Shown: piece after piece, positions 16,402-25,412 of the stretch
How positions within the stretch are numbered: position 1 is the stretch's first letter
Layout of the letters: every line of letters starts with the position of its first letter
Assembly (NCBI GenBank): GCA_036557885.1
Contig: DATBGS010000147.1
Span: 1-58,479 of the forward strand
Direction: 5' to 3'
From: DATBGS01 sp036557885
GTDB taxonomy: Bacteria; Chloroflexota; Ktedonobacteria; Ktedonobacterales; DATBGS01
DNA: 58,479 bases
Position numbers and translations under genes: made by a program
The notes under the pieces: generated by a model
Databases searched by the model: none
What the model saw: only the letters and a program-made list of their open reading frames with translations
Told to the model about the DNA's origin: nothing

Positions 16402-18258
16402 ATGAGCGACCTGTTAGAAAAAAACAGCCCAACTATCAGCAGAACCACCAGCGCTGACCCCATCCTGCTGCAAATTGTGGAGGGCACGCTAGGTTCAGTA
16501 GAAGCCGAAGTGGAGGCGGCTATTGAGCGTACCTCACGTTCGCCTATGATCCGCGACCAGCACGACTACCGCGCGGGCATCCATGATCGCTTCTGCCGCA
16601 AGCTCACGGGCCGCTCGTATTCAGCAATGGTCAACCCCGTTGTGCGCGATTACCCGCTGGAAAGCATGCAGCCGGGCGATGTCTATTTCCATAACGATGT
16701 CTATCTCTCCGAAGGCAGCGTCGGCCACCTGCCTGATCTCACCGTGACCGTGCCCGTTTTTTTCGAGGGCGAAGTCGTCGCCTTTGTGCAGGCGTTTGGG
16801 CATCACGACGACATCGGCGGCATGGTCCCTGGCAGCATGCCCGCGCACGCCACCAGCATCTTTCAAGAAGGCTTGATGGTGCCACCCATCCGGCTCTTTA
16901 AAGCGGGCGTACTTAATCTAGACGCCTATAAGATTATCTTTCGCAACACGCGCATCCCCGAAAGTCTGGCGGGCGATATTGACGGCGAAGCCGCCGCCTG
17001 TCGCATGGGCGCCGAGCGCATCACCGATCTGTTTGCGCGCTATGGCCGCGCCACCATCGAAGCCTGCTTTGAGGCCATCATCCAGCGCTGCGCGGACACC
17101 TTCCGGCGCGAAATCCTGCCCAAAATCCCCGATGGCACCTACACCTGGGAAGACTACATCGAGCACGACGGCGTGGAGCCGCCCCGCCTACATACCATCC
17201 GTCTCACGATGACCAAAACGCCGGAGAAAATCACCCTGGACTTCAACGGCACCAGCCCGCAGACCGTTGGCCCCATCAACTGGCCCGGCAACTACGCAGA
17301 GGGGCGCTTTCTCAAAAAGTGGATTGCCGCCGTCTTGCGCAATCTGGCCGACACGCCAGAACGCGCCGCCGAACTGGACATCAACGAAGGCATCTGCGAC
17401 GTGCTGGAGGTGGTGTTCCCGCCAGAAGGTACGCTCATCACCCCGCGCTTCCCCGCTCCCACCAACGCGCGCTCCTTCACCATCCTACGCTTGCTGGGCA
17501 TCTTTGCGGGGGCGCTTGCCATTGCCACTGGCGGACGCATGCCCGCCGATCAGGAAACCATCCGCTATTGGGGCATTCACGGCACAGACCAGGACGGGCG
17601 CTTTTTCTTGCTGCGCGAAGTGCTGGGCGGCGGCTCTGGCGGGCGCTTCTATGCCGATGGCAGCGATGTGATTCACATTGTCCCCGACTCCAAAAACCTG
17701 CCCGCCGAGTTCTGTGAGACACGCTTTCCGGTGCTGATTGAAAAGCTGGCGCTGGCAACCGATTCTGGCGGCCCAGGCAAACGGCGCGGCGGCCTGGGCT
17801 ACGAGAAAGATGTACGCCTGCTCACGGATGCCAAACTGATCAGCACCGCTGACCGCACTATCCTGAGTTGCTATGGCGTGGCAGGCGGCATGGCGGGCGG
17901 CACCTACAAAACCATCATCAACAACCCTGGCACACCGGAAGAACATCGTCTGCCCGGCCTGGTAGACGATGAGCCGCTCGAAAAGGGCACGCTTGTTCGG
18001 CTCGTCACCACTGGCGGCGGTGGCTGGGGCGACCCACTGGAGCGCGAGCCAGAACTGGTGCAGCAAGATGTGCTGCGCGGCCTGGTTTCAGCGCAAAGCG
18101 CCGAGCGCGACTATGGTGTGTGCCTGGGGCCAGCAGAAGCAGGCTACCCCTTGCTGGCCGAAGCAACGGCAGCCCTGCGAGAGCGCTTGAGCACTGAGCG
18201 CGGCCCGCGCCCCTTTATTGATCGCGGCCCAGGCTACGAGGTGCTAAAAAGCCAATGA
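16402..18258 (+). CDS. hyuB: Hydantoinase/oxoprolinase subunit B
   Basis: The 618-residue protein is a full-length HyuB. Diagnostic stretches are IRDQHDYRAGIHDR, MQPGDVYFHNDVYLS, GHLPDLTVTVPVF, FGHHDDIGGMVPGSMP and the C-terminal TTGGGGWGDPLERE. It pairs with HyuA for ATP-dependent opening of hydantoin-like rings. The first 20 residues are variable. The gene begins 21 nt after the LysE gene (AAAGGAG site) and its TGA overlaps the next ATG, so the series 12905-19460 is probably one operon. Confidence 0.9.
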   Translation: MSDLLEKNSPTISRTTSADPILLQIVEGTLGSVEAEVEAAIERTSRSPMIRDQHDYRAGIHDRFCRKLTGRSYSAMVNPVVRDYPLESMQPGDVYFHNDVYLSEGSVGHLPDLTVTVPVFFEGEVVAFVQAFGHHDDIGGMVPGSMPAHATSIFQEGLMVPPIRLFKAGVLNLDAYKIIFRNTRIPESLAGDIDGEAAACRMGAERITDLFARYGRATIEACFEAIIQRCADTFRREILPKIPDGTYTWEDYIEHDGVEPPRLHTIRLTMTKTPEKITLDFNGTSPQTVGPINWPGNYAEGRFLKKWIAAVLRNLADTPERAAELDINEGICDVLEVVFPPEGTLITPRFPAPTNARSFTILRLLGIFAGALAIATGGRMPADQETIRYWGIHGTDQDGRFFLLREVLGGGSGGRFYADGSDVIHIVPDSKNLPAEFCETRFPVLIEKLALATDSGGPGKRRGGLGYEKDVRLLTDAKLISTADRTILSCYGVAGGMAGGTYKTIINNPGTPEEHRLPGLVDDEPLEKGTLVRLVTTGGGGWGDPLEREPELVQQDVLRGLVSAQSAERDYGVCLGPAEAGYPLLAEATAALRERLSTERGPRPFIDRGPGYEVLKSQ

Positions 18259-19460
18259 GGAGTAGCATAGCACCAGCGCCAGCGCGGGCGCAGCAGGCAA
18301 CACAACAGCGAATCACGCAGCTAGACTCGGTACGTGGTTTGGCAGCACTGACGGTTGTTGTCCACCACTTCCTGCTGGTCTTTCCAGTGATAGAGAGCAA
18401 CACCTACGGGCAAAGCAACTTCTGGCTCATCAATCTGTACAAATACACTCCATTGCGGGCCATCGGATCAGGCTATGAGGCGGTATTGCTCTTCTTCCTC
18501 CTGAGCGGCTATGTTCTCTCGCTCCCCTTTTACGCGGGCAAAGGCGGCAGCTACCTCTCATTTATAACCAGGCGCATCTGTCGCATCTACATCCCTTATC
18601 TTTGCGCCCTGGCCGTCGCCATCACGCTGGATGCGCTCTTCTCCAGGCATGGCATTGCAGCACTTAGCGGGTGGTTTAATCGCACCTGGCAGGAGGTGCC
18701 CACCCTGGACCTCGTTCTCAAGCATGTGCTGCTGGTGGATAGTTTCAATAGCAACGAGTACAACACCGTTTTATGGTCGCTTGTGCAGGAAATGCGGCTC
18801 TCACTGATTTTTCCGTTTCTGATGCTCCTGGTGATTCGCTGCTCCTGGAAGCGCTCGCTTGGCGTAGGGATGGCGGTGGGCATCGTTGGGGGCTTCCTCT
18901 ACGATCTCTTTCCTACCTACAAAACCGACATTTTCTTAAGTATGGAATGTGTGGGGCTGTTTATTGGAGGCGCGCTGCTGGCAAAGCATCGTCTCATGCT
19001 CGTGCAGGCGTACTCCAAACTTCCCCGCTGGGCACACTACGCGCTCTTCACTGTCGGCATCCTTTGCTACACGCTCCCCTGGTGGCTCTACGGTGTCACG
19101 TTGCTTCAGAGCTTTCTTATTCTCAGCGACATCTACGTCGCGGCGGGCTGTGCTCTCCTGCTGGTCCTGGCGCTGGCCTCACCGCGACTATCGGCAGTGC
19201 TGCTGCAACCGCCCATTACCTTCCTGGGGAAAATCTCCTTCAGCCTCTATCTCTATCATGCCATCATCTTGTTAGCGGCTATCAACCTGCTGTATGGCTT
19301 CGTAAACATCTGGCTGATTCTGCTGCTGGCTTTTGTGCTCGCGCTGGTCGTTGCGACAGTTGCCTACTCTTACATAGAAAAGCCTGCCATTGCTTTGGGC
19401 AGATTTCTTTCAGCCAAATCGTTGGCTTTTCGCCGCATCTCCCCCAGCAATGCGCTATAG
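18255..19460 (+). CDS. Acyltransferase 3 (OafA/YrhL) family membrane protein
   Basis: The 401-residue protein has about ten hydrophobic segments. The N-terminal LDSVRGLAALTVVVHHF contains the conserved R-x-x-A and the catalytic HH region, followed by FFLLSGYVLSLPF, WSLVQEMRLSLIFP (the conserved E-x-x-F/Y pattern) and SFSLYLYHAIILL. Members O-acylate sugars or lipids of the envelope using acyl-CoA. It starts within the hyuB stop (ATGA), so it is co-translated with it, but a functional link to hydantoin metabolism is not evident. Confidence 0.87.
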   Translation: MRSSIAPAPARAQQATQQRITQLDSVRGLAALTVVVHHFLLVFPVIESNTYGQSNFWLINLYKYTPLRAIGSGYEAVLLFFLLSGYVLSLPFYAGKGGSYLSFITRRICRIYIPYLCALAVAITLDALFSRHGIAALSGWFNRTWQEVPTLDLVLKHVLLVDSFNSNEYNTVLWSLVQEMRLSLIFPFLMLLVIRCSWKRSLGVGMAVGIVGGFLYDLFPTYKTDIFLSMECVGLFIGGALLAKHRLMLVQAYSKLPRWAHYALFTVGILCYTLPWWLYGVTLLQSFLILSDIYVAAGCALLLVLALASPRLSAVLLQPPITFLGKISFSLYLYHAIILLAAINLLYGFVNIWLILLLAFVLALVVATVAYSYIEKPAIALGRFLSAKSLAFRRISPSNAL

Positions 19461-19466
19461 TTAGAG

Positions 19467-19501
19467 CAGGAGCCATAGGACAAATAGCCGCATGGCTCCT
19501 G
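19467..19501 (+). other. Hairpin after the acyltransferase gene
   Basis: CAGGAGCCAT (19467-19476) pairs perfectly with ATGGCTCCTG (19492-19501) around a 15-nt loop, 7 nt after the acyltransferase stop. No T-run follows, so it is a weak or factor-dependent terminator, or an RNA-stabilising stem, at the end of the hyu series. Confidence 0.45.
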
Positions 19502-19540
19502 GGTATTCAACTTGTGGAAAGAAGAAAGTAGGGTAAAGCG

Positions 19541-20530
19541 ATGAACAAGGTCCGCTGGGGTATTCTCAGCCCTGCCAGAATCGGCACGAAAACCGTCATT
19601 CCAGCCATGCAGCAAGGCGCGCATTGCGCCATCACCGCCATCGCCTCGCGTCATCTGGCGCGGGCGCAAGAAGCCGCAGCAGAACTGGACATCGAAAAGG
19701 TGTATGGCTCGTATGAGGAACTGCTGGCCGACCCGGATATTGATGCCATCTACAATCCGTTGCCAAACCATCTGCACGTCCCCTGGTCCATCAAGGCGCT
19801 GCAAGCGGGAAAACACGTGCTCTGCGAAAAACCTATTGCCATGACCGCCGCCGAAGCGCAGGAACTGGTAGACGCTGCCCGCAAGCACCCGCATCTCAAG
19901 GTGATGGAAGCCTTTATGTATCGCCATCATCCTCAGTGGCAGCGCGCCCGCCAACTGGTTGCTGAAGGGCAGATTGGCGAACTGCGCACCATCCATACCA
20001 TCTTCTCGTACTACCTGGACGATGGGCAGAACATCCGCAATATCGCCGCTGCGGGCGGCGGCGGGTTGATGGATATTGGCTGCTACGCCATTTCCGTGCC
20101 GCGCTTCATCTTTGGCGCCGAGCCTGCGCGAGCCTGCGGCATCATCGAGTATGATCAGCGCTTCAACACGGATCGCCTGGCCTCAGCCATTCTGGATTTC
20201 GGCACAGGGACGGCAACCTTCACCTGCTCAACGCAACTCACGCCATTCCAGCGCGTAAACATTTACGGGACAGAGGGGCAGATCGAAATTGAAATCCCCT
20301 TTAATGCCCCAACAGACCGGCCTTGCAGAATCTGGCATCGGCATGGAAACAAAACCGAGGAACTTGGGTTCGATATTTGTAACCAATACACCATCCAGGG
20401 CGACCTGTTCTCACTCGCAATTCTCAACAACACCGATGTATTTACGCCCATTGAGGACGCCGTTGCCAACATGCGCGTCATCGAAGCCGTGTTGCAAAGC
20501 GCCAAAAGCGGCGCGTGGGTCCAATGCTGA
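19541..20530 (+). CDS. Gfo/Idh/MocA-family oxidoreductase
   Basis: The 329-residue NAD(P)-dependent dehydrogenase has the N-terminal Rossmann segment RWGILSPARIGTKTVIPA, the family signature KHVLCEKPIAMTAAEA (Glu-Lys-Pro with the catalytic Lys) and MEAFMYRHHPQW, then GGGGLMDIGCYAI, where D-x-G-x-Y supports substrate binding. It most resembles the glucose-fructose oxidoreductase / D-xylose dehydrogenase branch acting on sugars. It stands alone between a hairpin and a P450 gene; only a weak GGGTAAAG ribosome site is seen. Confidence 0.86.
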   Translation: MNKVRWGILSPARIGTKTVIPAMQQGAHCAITAIASRHLARAQEAAAELDIEKVYGSYEELLADPDIDAIYNPLPNHLHVPWSIKALQAGKHVLCEKPIAMTAAEAQELVDAARKHPHLKVMEAFMYRHHPQWQRARQLVAEGQIGELRTIHTIFSYYLDDGQNIRNIAAAGGGGLMDIGCYAISVPRFIFGAEPARACGIIEYDQRFNTDRLASAILDFGTGTATFTCSTQLTPFQRVNIYGTEGQIEIEIPFNAPTDRPCRIWHRHGNKTEELGFDICNQYTIQGDLFSLAILNNTDVFTPIEDAVANMRVIEAVLQSAKSGAWVQC

Positions 20531-20531
20531 T

Positions 20532-20563
20532 GCTTGTAGCACCGGCCACCGTGCCGGTGCAAG
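20532..20563. repeat. GC-rich hairpin repeat, copy 2 (CACCGG subtype)
   Basis: GCTTGTAGCACCGG, CCACCGTG, CCGGTGCAAG: here the arms extend to CTTG...CAAG, giving a longer hairpin. It begins 2 nt after the oxidoreductase stop and ends next to the P450 ribosome site, so it lies in the leader of that gene. Confidence 0.75.
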
Positions 20564-20574
20564 GAGATAACTTG

Positions 20575-21939
20575 ATGGCAACGTATCGCTTACCACCCGG
20601 CCCCAAACCCAACCCCATCATGGGCAACGTTTTGGAGATGCGCAAAGAAGGCCCCCTGGCCTTTGTCACCCGCCTTCAGCGCACGTATGGCGATGCCGCC
20701 ACCATCTATTTCCTGCGCAATCGCGCCGTGCTGTTCACCCGCCCGGAAGCCGTGCGCTATGTCCTGATTGGAAACGCCCGCAGCTTCACTAACCGCGAGG
20801 CTAGCGAGAGCTTGCGTCTGCTGCTAGGCGATGGCCTGCTCAGCATTGATGGCGCGTTCCACCGCCAGCAGCGGCGGTTTGTCCAGCCCGCCTTCCACAA
20901 GCAGCGCGTGGAAAGCTATCGTGATGCGATGGTCGCCTGCACAGAGCGCGTGTTGGCCGAGTGGAAGCCTGGCGAGCAACGCGACATGGCCGACGAAATG
21001 ATGCGCCTGACCATGCACATTGTCGCCAAAGCGCTCTTTAACATTGATCTGACCAGCCAGAGCGAGCGCATCGGCCTGGCGTTCTCCGAGGCCGCGCAAT
21101 TTGCCAACCGCTCGCGTGCCCCGTTTCAGCGCCTGCGCATCAACCTGCCCTTCACCATGTATGGCAAATATGTGCGTGCTCGTCGCTTTCTTGATGAAAC
21201 CGTTGCTCAGATCATTGCCGAACATCGCGCCAGCGGCGAAGACACGGGTGATGTCATCTCCATGCTGCTGCATGCTCAGGACGAAGATGGCGCGACCATG
21301 ACTGATCAGCAGATTCGAGACGAAACGCTCACCCTGCTGGCCGCCGGGCACGCTACCACCGCCAATACCCTCACCTGGACCTTCTACCTGCTCTCGGAAT
21401 ACCCAGCCGTCCGCGAGAAGCTGCTGGCTGAATTGCAGACAGTGCTCGGCGGGCGCGCGCCTACCGTAGATGATCTGGCGCGGCTGCCCTATCTTGATAT
21501 GGTCGTCAAAGAATCCATGCGCCTCTACCCGCCCGCCTGGGCGCAGGTGCGCTACACCCAGGCTGATTTTGAATACGGCGGCTACTCCATCCCACGCGGA
21601 ACCGTCGTCATGCTCAGCCAGTGGGTCACACACCGCCTGCCCGACCCCTGGCCGGAGCCTGACACATTCAAGCCTGAACGTTTCGACCCCGAAACCGGCG
21701 AAAAATACCCCCCGCAAGCCTATTTTCCCTTTGGCGCCGGGTCGCGCATCTGTATTGGCATGCCTTTTGCTAATCTAGAGGCCAGAATTTTATTGGCGGA
21801 GATTCTCCAGCACTATGTGCCCAGGACCGTACCGGGTTTTGCAGTCGTGCCGCAGCCCTTGATTACGCTGTTCCCCAAGTTTGGCTTGCAAATGATTCTG
21901 GAGCCGACGGCACAGGTGCGTGAAGCGCTCCCCGCCTAA
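20575..21939 (+). CDS. Cytochrome P450
   Basis: The 454-residue protein is a full-length P450. It starts with a proline-rich LPPGPKPNPIMGN, has the I-helix AAGHATTANT (residues 256-264), the K-helix ExxR (Glu313, Arg316 in KESMRLYPPAW), the FKPERF meander and the heme loop FPFGAGSRICIGMPFA with Cys393 as heme ligand. No membrane anchor is seen, as in soluble bacterial P450s of the CYP102/CYP197-like type. The substrate is unknown. ATG at 20575 follows AAGGAG; an upstream in-frame ATG at 20515 overlaps the previous gene and is rejected. No ferredoxin or reductase partner lies nearby. Confidence 0.92.
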   Translation: MATYRLPPGPKPNPIMGNVLEMRKEGPLAFVTRLQRTYGDAATIYFLRNRAVLFTRPEAVRYVLIGNARSFTNREASESLRLLLGDGLLSIDGAFHRQQRRFVQPAFHKQRVESYRDAMVACTERVLAEWKPGEQRDMADEMMRLTMHIVAKALFNIDLTSQSERIGLAFSEAAQFANRSRAPFQRLRINLPFTMYGKYVRARRFLDETVAQIIAEHRASGEDTGDVISMLLHAQDEDGATMTDQQIRDETLTLLAAGHATTANTLTWTFYLLSEYPAVREKLLAELQTVLGGRAPTVDDLARLPYLDMVVKESMRLYPPAWAQVRYTQADFEYGGYSIPRGTVVMLSQWVTHRLPDPWPEPDTFKPERFDPETGEKYPPQAYFPFGAGSRICIGMPFANLEARILLAEILQHYVPRTVPGFAVVPQPLITLFPKFGLQMILEPTAQVREALPA

Positions 21940-22023
21940 AAGGATGTGGCGGTTCTTTACCACGCTATTTTTTTAAACCGGCTGCCATCCACAAGAAGAT
22001 GCTCTGTGAGGGGAGGAACTCCG

Positions 22024-22431
22024 ATGATGAACAGAAGCATTTCCACCGTTATCGTGGCCGACCCAGACCCCTACTATCAGCAGCAGATTGCGTACCTCCT
22101 GCGTGAAGGTTTTCGCTGCATCCCCACCGGCACACTGCGCGAAACCTATCATGTTCTCCAGCGCGAGCGCCCGTTCATGCTTCTTTTGGAACTCAATCAA
22201 TCAGACGGGGATGGCATGTCGCTTATCAATCTGATTAAAGAAGACCCCGCCCTCAAACCCATGCTGATCGCCTGCGTGACGGCGCGTTCAGGCATGATGG
22301 ACAAAATACGCGCCTTTCGCGCGGGCGTGGATGATTACCTGGCGAAGCCCATCTCCCACAAGACCTTTTACAGTCAGATGCTCTTGCTCAGGCGAACCGG
22401 ACATATGGCACGCAGCTTTGCCACCAGATGA
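22024..22431 (+). CDS. Stand-alone receiver-domain protein with Glu at the phosphorylation site
   Basis: A 135-residue CheY-like receiver without output domain. The acidic pair Asp13/Asp15, Thr86 and Lys108 (in LAKPI) are present. The phosphoacceptor position, counted from the downstream Asp63-Gly64, is Glu56 (LLLELNQSDGDG), not Asp. Glu here often mimics the phosphorylated state, so the protein may be constitutively active or serve as a binding module. ATG at 22024 is chosen for its GGGGAGG ribosome site over the in-frame ATG at 21946. No kinase gene adjoins it. Confidence 0.8.
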   Translation: MMNRSISTVIVADPDPYYQQQIAYLLREGFRCIPTGTLRETYHVLQRERPFMLLLELNQSDGDGMSLINLIKEDPALKPMLIACVTARSGMMDKIRAFRAGVDDYLAKPISHKTFYSQMLLLRRTGHMARSFATR

Positions 22432-22566
22432 CCGTCTGCCTGGCTCGCTCTGGCATGCTTGAGCGAAACGCAGCAGAGCCTGGGTCACAAACAGGCTGCG
22501 CTTGGGCAAGCGCTCTGCCTTGCTGATATATCTGCCTGCTCTCTTGTAGGGTTCTGGCAAGCGCGC

Positions 22567-24249
22567 TCAAACGCTGGCTGCTTCTGCCAATCCTTCCTTG
22601 CTCGCCCACGCGCGATACGCGCTGACCTGTTCGCGCTTCTGTCCCGCAGACCAGCCCAGATGAACCGCCATCAGATGAGCAACCTCTGCGGCCACCTCCA
22701 CTCCGCGCAAATGATCTTCAATCGCAATGCGCGTGCGCCGCGCCAGCATATCCTCTAACGTCAGCGTCATTTCTACGCGGCAAGCATGCACCACCTCCGC
22801 CCGCAGATACGGCAGATCAGCCACCAATGGCTGTCCCAGTTTACGGTCCTGGTCAATCAGGTCCAGAATGTTCAGCGCCTCGCTGCCATAATACAAGCCG
22901 AGATGCTCAATACTTGCCTCGCCTAATCCCATCTTTTCGCCGCGCCGTTGAAGCTCCATCCTGGCTTCCTGCCAACATTCCGCCCCCAGCAGCGGGAGAT
23001 GTTCTGTGGGATGCACAAGCGACCTGTTGTCGCGTAGGGCCAGCCGGTCCACCGTATCCTGGGCCATACGGCGCCAGGTGGTCAGCTTGCCGCCCACAAT
23101 CGAAATCAGCCCCAACTTGCTTTCGATCACGGCGTGCGTTCTGGACAGGTTCTTCCCTTGCGTCTTGTCGCGTGAACGCACCAGCGGGCGATACCCCGCG
23201 TAGGTGCTGAGCACGTGTTCTCGCGTCAGGCGCACATCCAGATAGCGGTTGACATGCCGCAGTAAATAGGCAATATCCTCATCTGATGCCACTGGATGAT
23301 CGAGATCCCCTCCGCTGGTATCTGTCGTGCCAATCAGCGCGCGCGACTCCCAAGGAATTACAAAGACGATGCGCTGATCCTCTGTTTCAGGCAGCACAAT
23401 CGCATCATCAAGCACGCGCACCTGCTTGCGCAGCACCACCAGATGCGCGCCCTTGCTGGGCTGCACCTCAATCTGCGGTTCAGCGCCCGTCAGCGCCTCG
23501 ATGCGCTCAGCAAAGACGCCGCCAGCGTTCACAAAATGCCGCGCCTGAAGCGAAAACTCGCGTCCGGTCAGCCGATCACGCACCCTTGCCGCAGAAAGCC
23601 ACCCACCTTTCTGCTCGAACCCAATTACCTCGGCGTGATTAGCGACGGCTGCATTCCAACGCGCAGCCGTGCGCAGGGTGCTCAAGGTCAGCCGGGCATC
23701 ATCAAGCTGAGCATCATAATAGAGAAACGCTTCCTTCAACCCTTCAGGTTGCAGCGACGGCGCCAGCTTCAGCGCTTCCTGGCGGTTGATGCGTTGATGA
23801 CGCGCAATGTTATGCTTCCCCGCCAGCAAATCATACAGCCACAGGCCAATATCCAGCACCAGGCCAATGCCTAAGCCGCCCGGCAAGGTCACAGGCAACC
23901 CCACTGGATGCCGATCTTGCTGGTAGATGGGCAAGACAAAACGAATGGGCCGCACCAGAAAAGGCGCGTTCTCCAGCATGCGCCCTCGTTCAATCAGCGC
24001 CTCGTGAATCAGCGCAAAATCAAACTGCGGCAAATAGCGAATGCCGCCATGCGCCAGCTTGGTTGATTTGCTGCTGGTGCCGCTGGCAAAATCGTTGCGT
24101 TCCACCAGCGCGACAGAGTAGCCGCGAGTTGCGGCATCCAGCGCCACCCCGGCGCCCGTAATGCCGCCGCCAATCACCAGCACATCAAACGGCTCCTGTG
24201 CCATGCGTTCCAGATTAGCGGTTCGAGAAGCAGCAGAGAACGTATCCAT
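22567..24249 (-). CDS. glpD: FAD-dependent glycerol-3-phosphate dehydrogenase
   Basis: The 560-residue enzyme oxidises glycerol-3-phosphate to dihydroxyacetone phosphate and passes electrons to the quinone pool at the membrane. Evidence is the FAD loop VLVIGGGITGAGVALDAATRG, given here by its core GGGITGAG, FASGTSSKSTKLAHGGIRYL (substrate phosphate binding), PWESRALIGTTDT, STYAGYRPLV and the C-terminal EMTLTLEDMLARRTRI. Length fits GlpD. It is the last gene of the minus-strand order glpK-glpF-glpD, separated from glpF by hairpin repeats that might lower its expression. Confidence 0.93.
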   Translation of the reverse strand: MDTFSAASRTANLERMAQEPFDVLVIGGGITGAGVALDAATRGYSVALVERNDFASGTSSKSTKLAHGGIRYLPQFDFALIHEALIERGRMLENAPFLVRPIRFVLPIYQQDRHPVGLPVTLPGGLGIGLVLDIGLWLYDLLAGKHNIARHQRINRQEALKLAPSLQPEGLKEAFLYYDAQLDDARLTLSTLRTAARWNAAVANHAEVIGFEQKGGWLSAARVRDRLTGREFSLQARHFVNAGGVFAERIEALTGAEPQIEVQPSKGAHLVVLRKQVRVLDDAIVLPETEDQRIVFVIPWESRALIGTTDTSGGDLDHPVASDEDIAYLLRHVNRYLDVRLTREHVLSTYAGYRPLVRSRDKTQGKNLSRTHAVIESKLGLISIVGGKLTTWRRMAQDTVDRLALRDNRSLVHPTEHLPLLGAECWQEARMELQRRGEKMGLGEASIEHLGLYYGSEALNILDLIDQDRKLGQPLVADLPYLRAEVVHACRVEMTLTLEDMLARRTRIAIEDHLRGVEVAAEVAHLMAVHLGWSAGQKREQVSAYRAWASKEGLAEAASV

Positions 24250-24280
24250 AGCATATCCCTTTCTGTGGCCAGGCGGCGTG

Positions 24281-24340
24281 TTTGTAGCACCGGCGTCTCG
24301 CCGGTCAGCGCTTGTAGCACCGGCCTCCGTGCCGGTGAGA
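24281..24340. repeat. GC-rich hairpin repeat, two copies between glpF and glpD
   Basis: Two direct copies at 24281-24306 (TTTGTAGCACCGGCGTCTCG then CCGGTC) and 24311-24340 (CTTGTAGCACCGG, CCTCCGTG, CCGGTGAGA), both of the CACCGG subtype. They lie in the 121-nt gap of the glp operon, where stable hairpins can stop 3' decay or attenuate downstream transcription. Confidence 0.75.
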
Positions 24341-24370
24341 AGCCGACCCTACCAGCACAAAAACCATCTC

Positions 24371-25345
24371 TTACACTTCACGCACCGTCCGGCCACGCTC
24401 CTCAAGATCACGTTCTGTTGCTCCTGGCTCCTCGCGCACCGTCCGGCCACGTTCTTCAACGCCGCCAGATACTCTTTCATGCCGGGCCACCAGGGTAGAA
24501 TGAATACCCAGGTCATAGACCAACGCGCCAGCAATCGCGCCCACCAGCGGCCCAACAATTGGCACCCAAAAATACGCTCCCGGCCCAGGCATGGCAAGCT
24601 GCCCAAACCCTACCGTCAGCGCAAACAGGCGCGGGCCAAAATCGCGGGCGGGGTTAATCGCAAATCCAGCGTTCAGGCCAAAAGACAGGCCAACCGCCAC
24701 CACAATCAAGCCAATCACAAATGGCGCCAGATTGGATTGCACCGGCTGATTGAGCAAATCAACAACCGCAAAGATCAGCCCTACTAGCAGCGCTGTGCCC
24801 AGCACTTGATCGGCAAAGGCCGCAGGAATAGAAACAAATGGCTGAGGGAACGTGTAGAAAATCTTGGCCTCGGTTACTGCTGCCGAACTCAGGTCATTGA
24901 TGCCCGTCACGCCGCGAATAATATGGAACTTGGCTTCGTAGGTACTGAGCAATCCCGAATAGTTAAAGTACACAATCGCCGCGCCCACATACGCGCCCAC
25001 GACCTGCGCCGCCCAGTAGGGCAGCACCTTCCACCAGGGGAATTTCCGCCGTAACGCAAAGGCCAGCGTGACCGCCGGGTTAATATGCCCGCCGCTGACC
25101 GCGCCAGCCACATACACGCCCAGAACAACCGCCAATCCCCAGCCCCACGCGACGATCATCCAATTGTTGAATAGCGCATTGGTATTGAAGACGCCGTTTC
25201 CGGCCCCCAGAGCAATTGCCACCGCGCCATTCCCAAATAAAATCAGCACCATTGTCCCCAAAAACTCCGCTAACATCTCTCCCCAGATGCTGTTTAAGAA
25301 GGCATTGCTACGGAGTCGGCTATTTCTGAGTAATGAGCCTTGCAT
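24371..25345 (-). CDS. glpF: Glycerol uptake facilitator (MIP family)
   Basis: The 324-residue channel has six membrane helices and both NPA loops, SGGHINPAVTLAF and FAINPARDFGPR; the Asp after the second NPA loop marks a glycerol-conducting aquaglyceroporin rather than a water channel. It is longer than E. coli GlpF (281) because of a cytoplasmic C-terminal tail in which EERGRTVRE occurs twice, 18 residues apart. It follows glpK by 67 nt with a GAGGAGG ribosome site. It is not closely similar to the ars aquaporin at 3310-4119. Confidence 0.9.
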   Translation of the reverse strand: MQGSLLRNSRLRSNAFLNSIWGEMLAEFLGTMVLILFGNGAVAIALGAGNGVFNTNALFNNWMIVAWGWGLAVVLGVYVAGAVSGGHINPAVTLAFALRRKFPWWKVLPYWAAQVVGAYVGAAIVYFNYSGLLSTYEAKFHIIRGVTGINDLSSAAVTEAKIFYTFPQPFVSIPAAFADQVLGTALLVGLIFAVVDLLNQPVQSNLAPFVIGLIVVAVGLSFGLNAGFAINPARDFGPRLFALTVGFGQLAMPGPGAYFWVPIVGPLVGAIAGALVYDLGIHSTLVARHERVSGGVEERGRTVREEPGATERDLEERGRTVREV

Positions 25346-25412
25346 CGAATCTCCTCCTCTTCAAGATGTTCGTGGACGATGTTCGTCCAGGTACAAACTC
25401 CAGATTCTGCTG

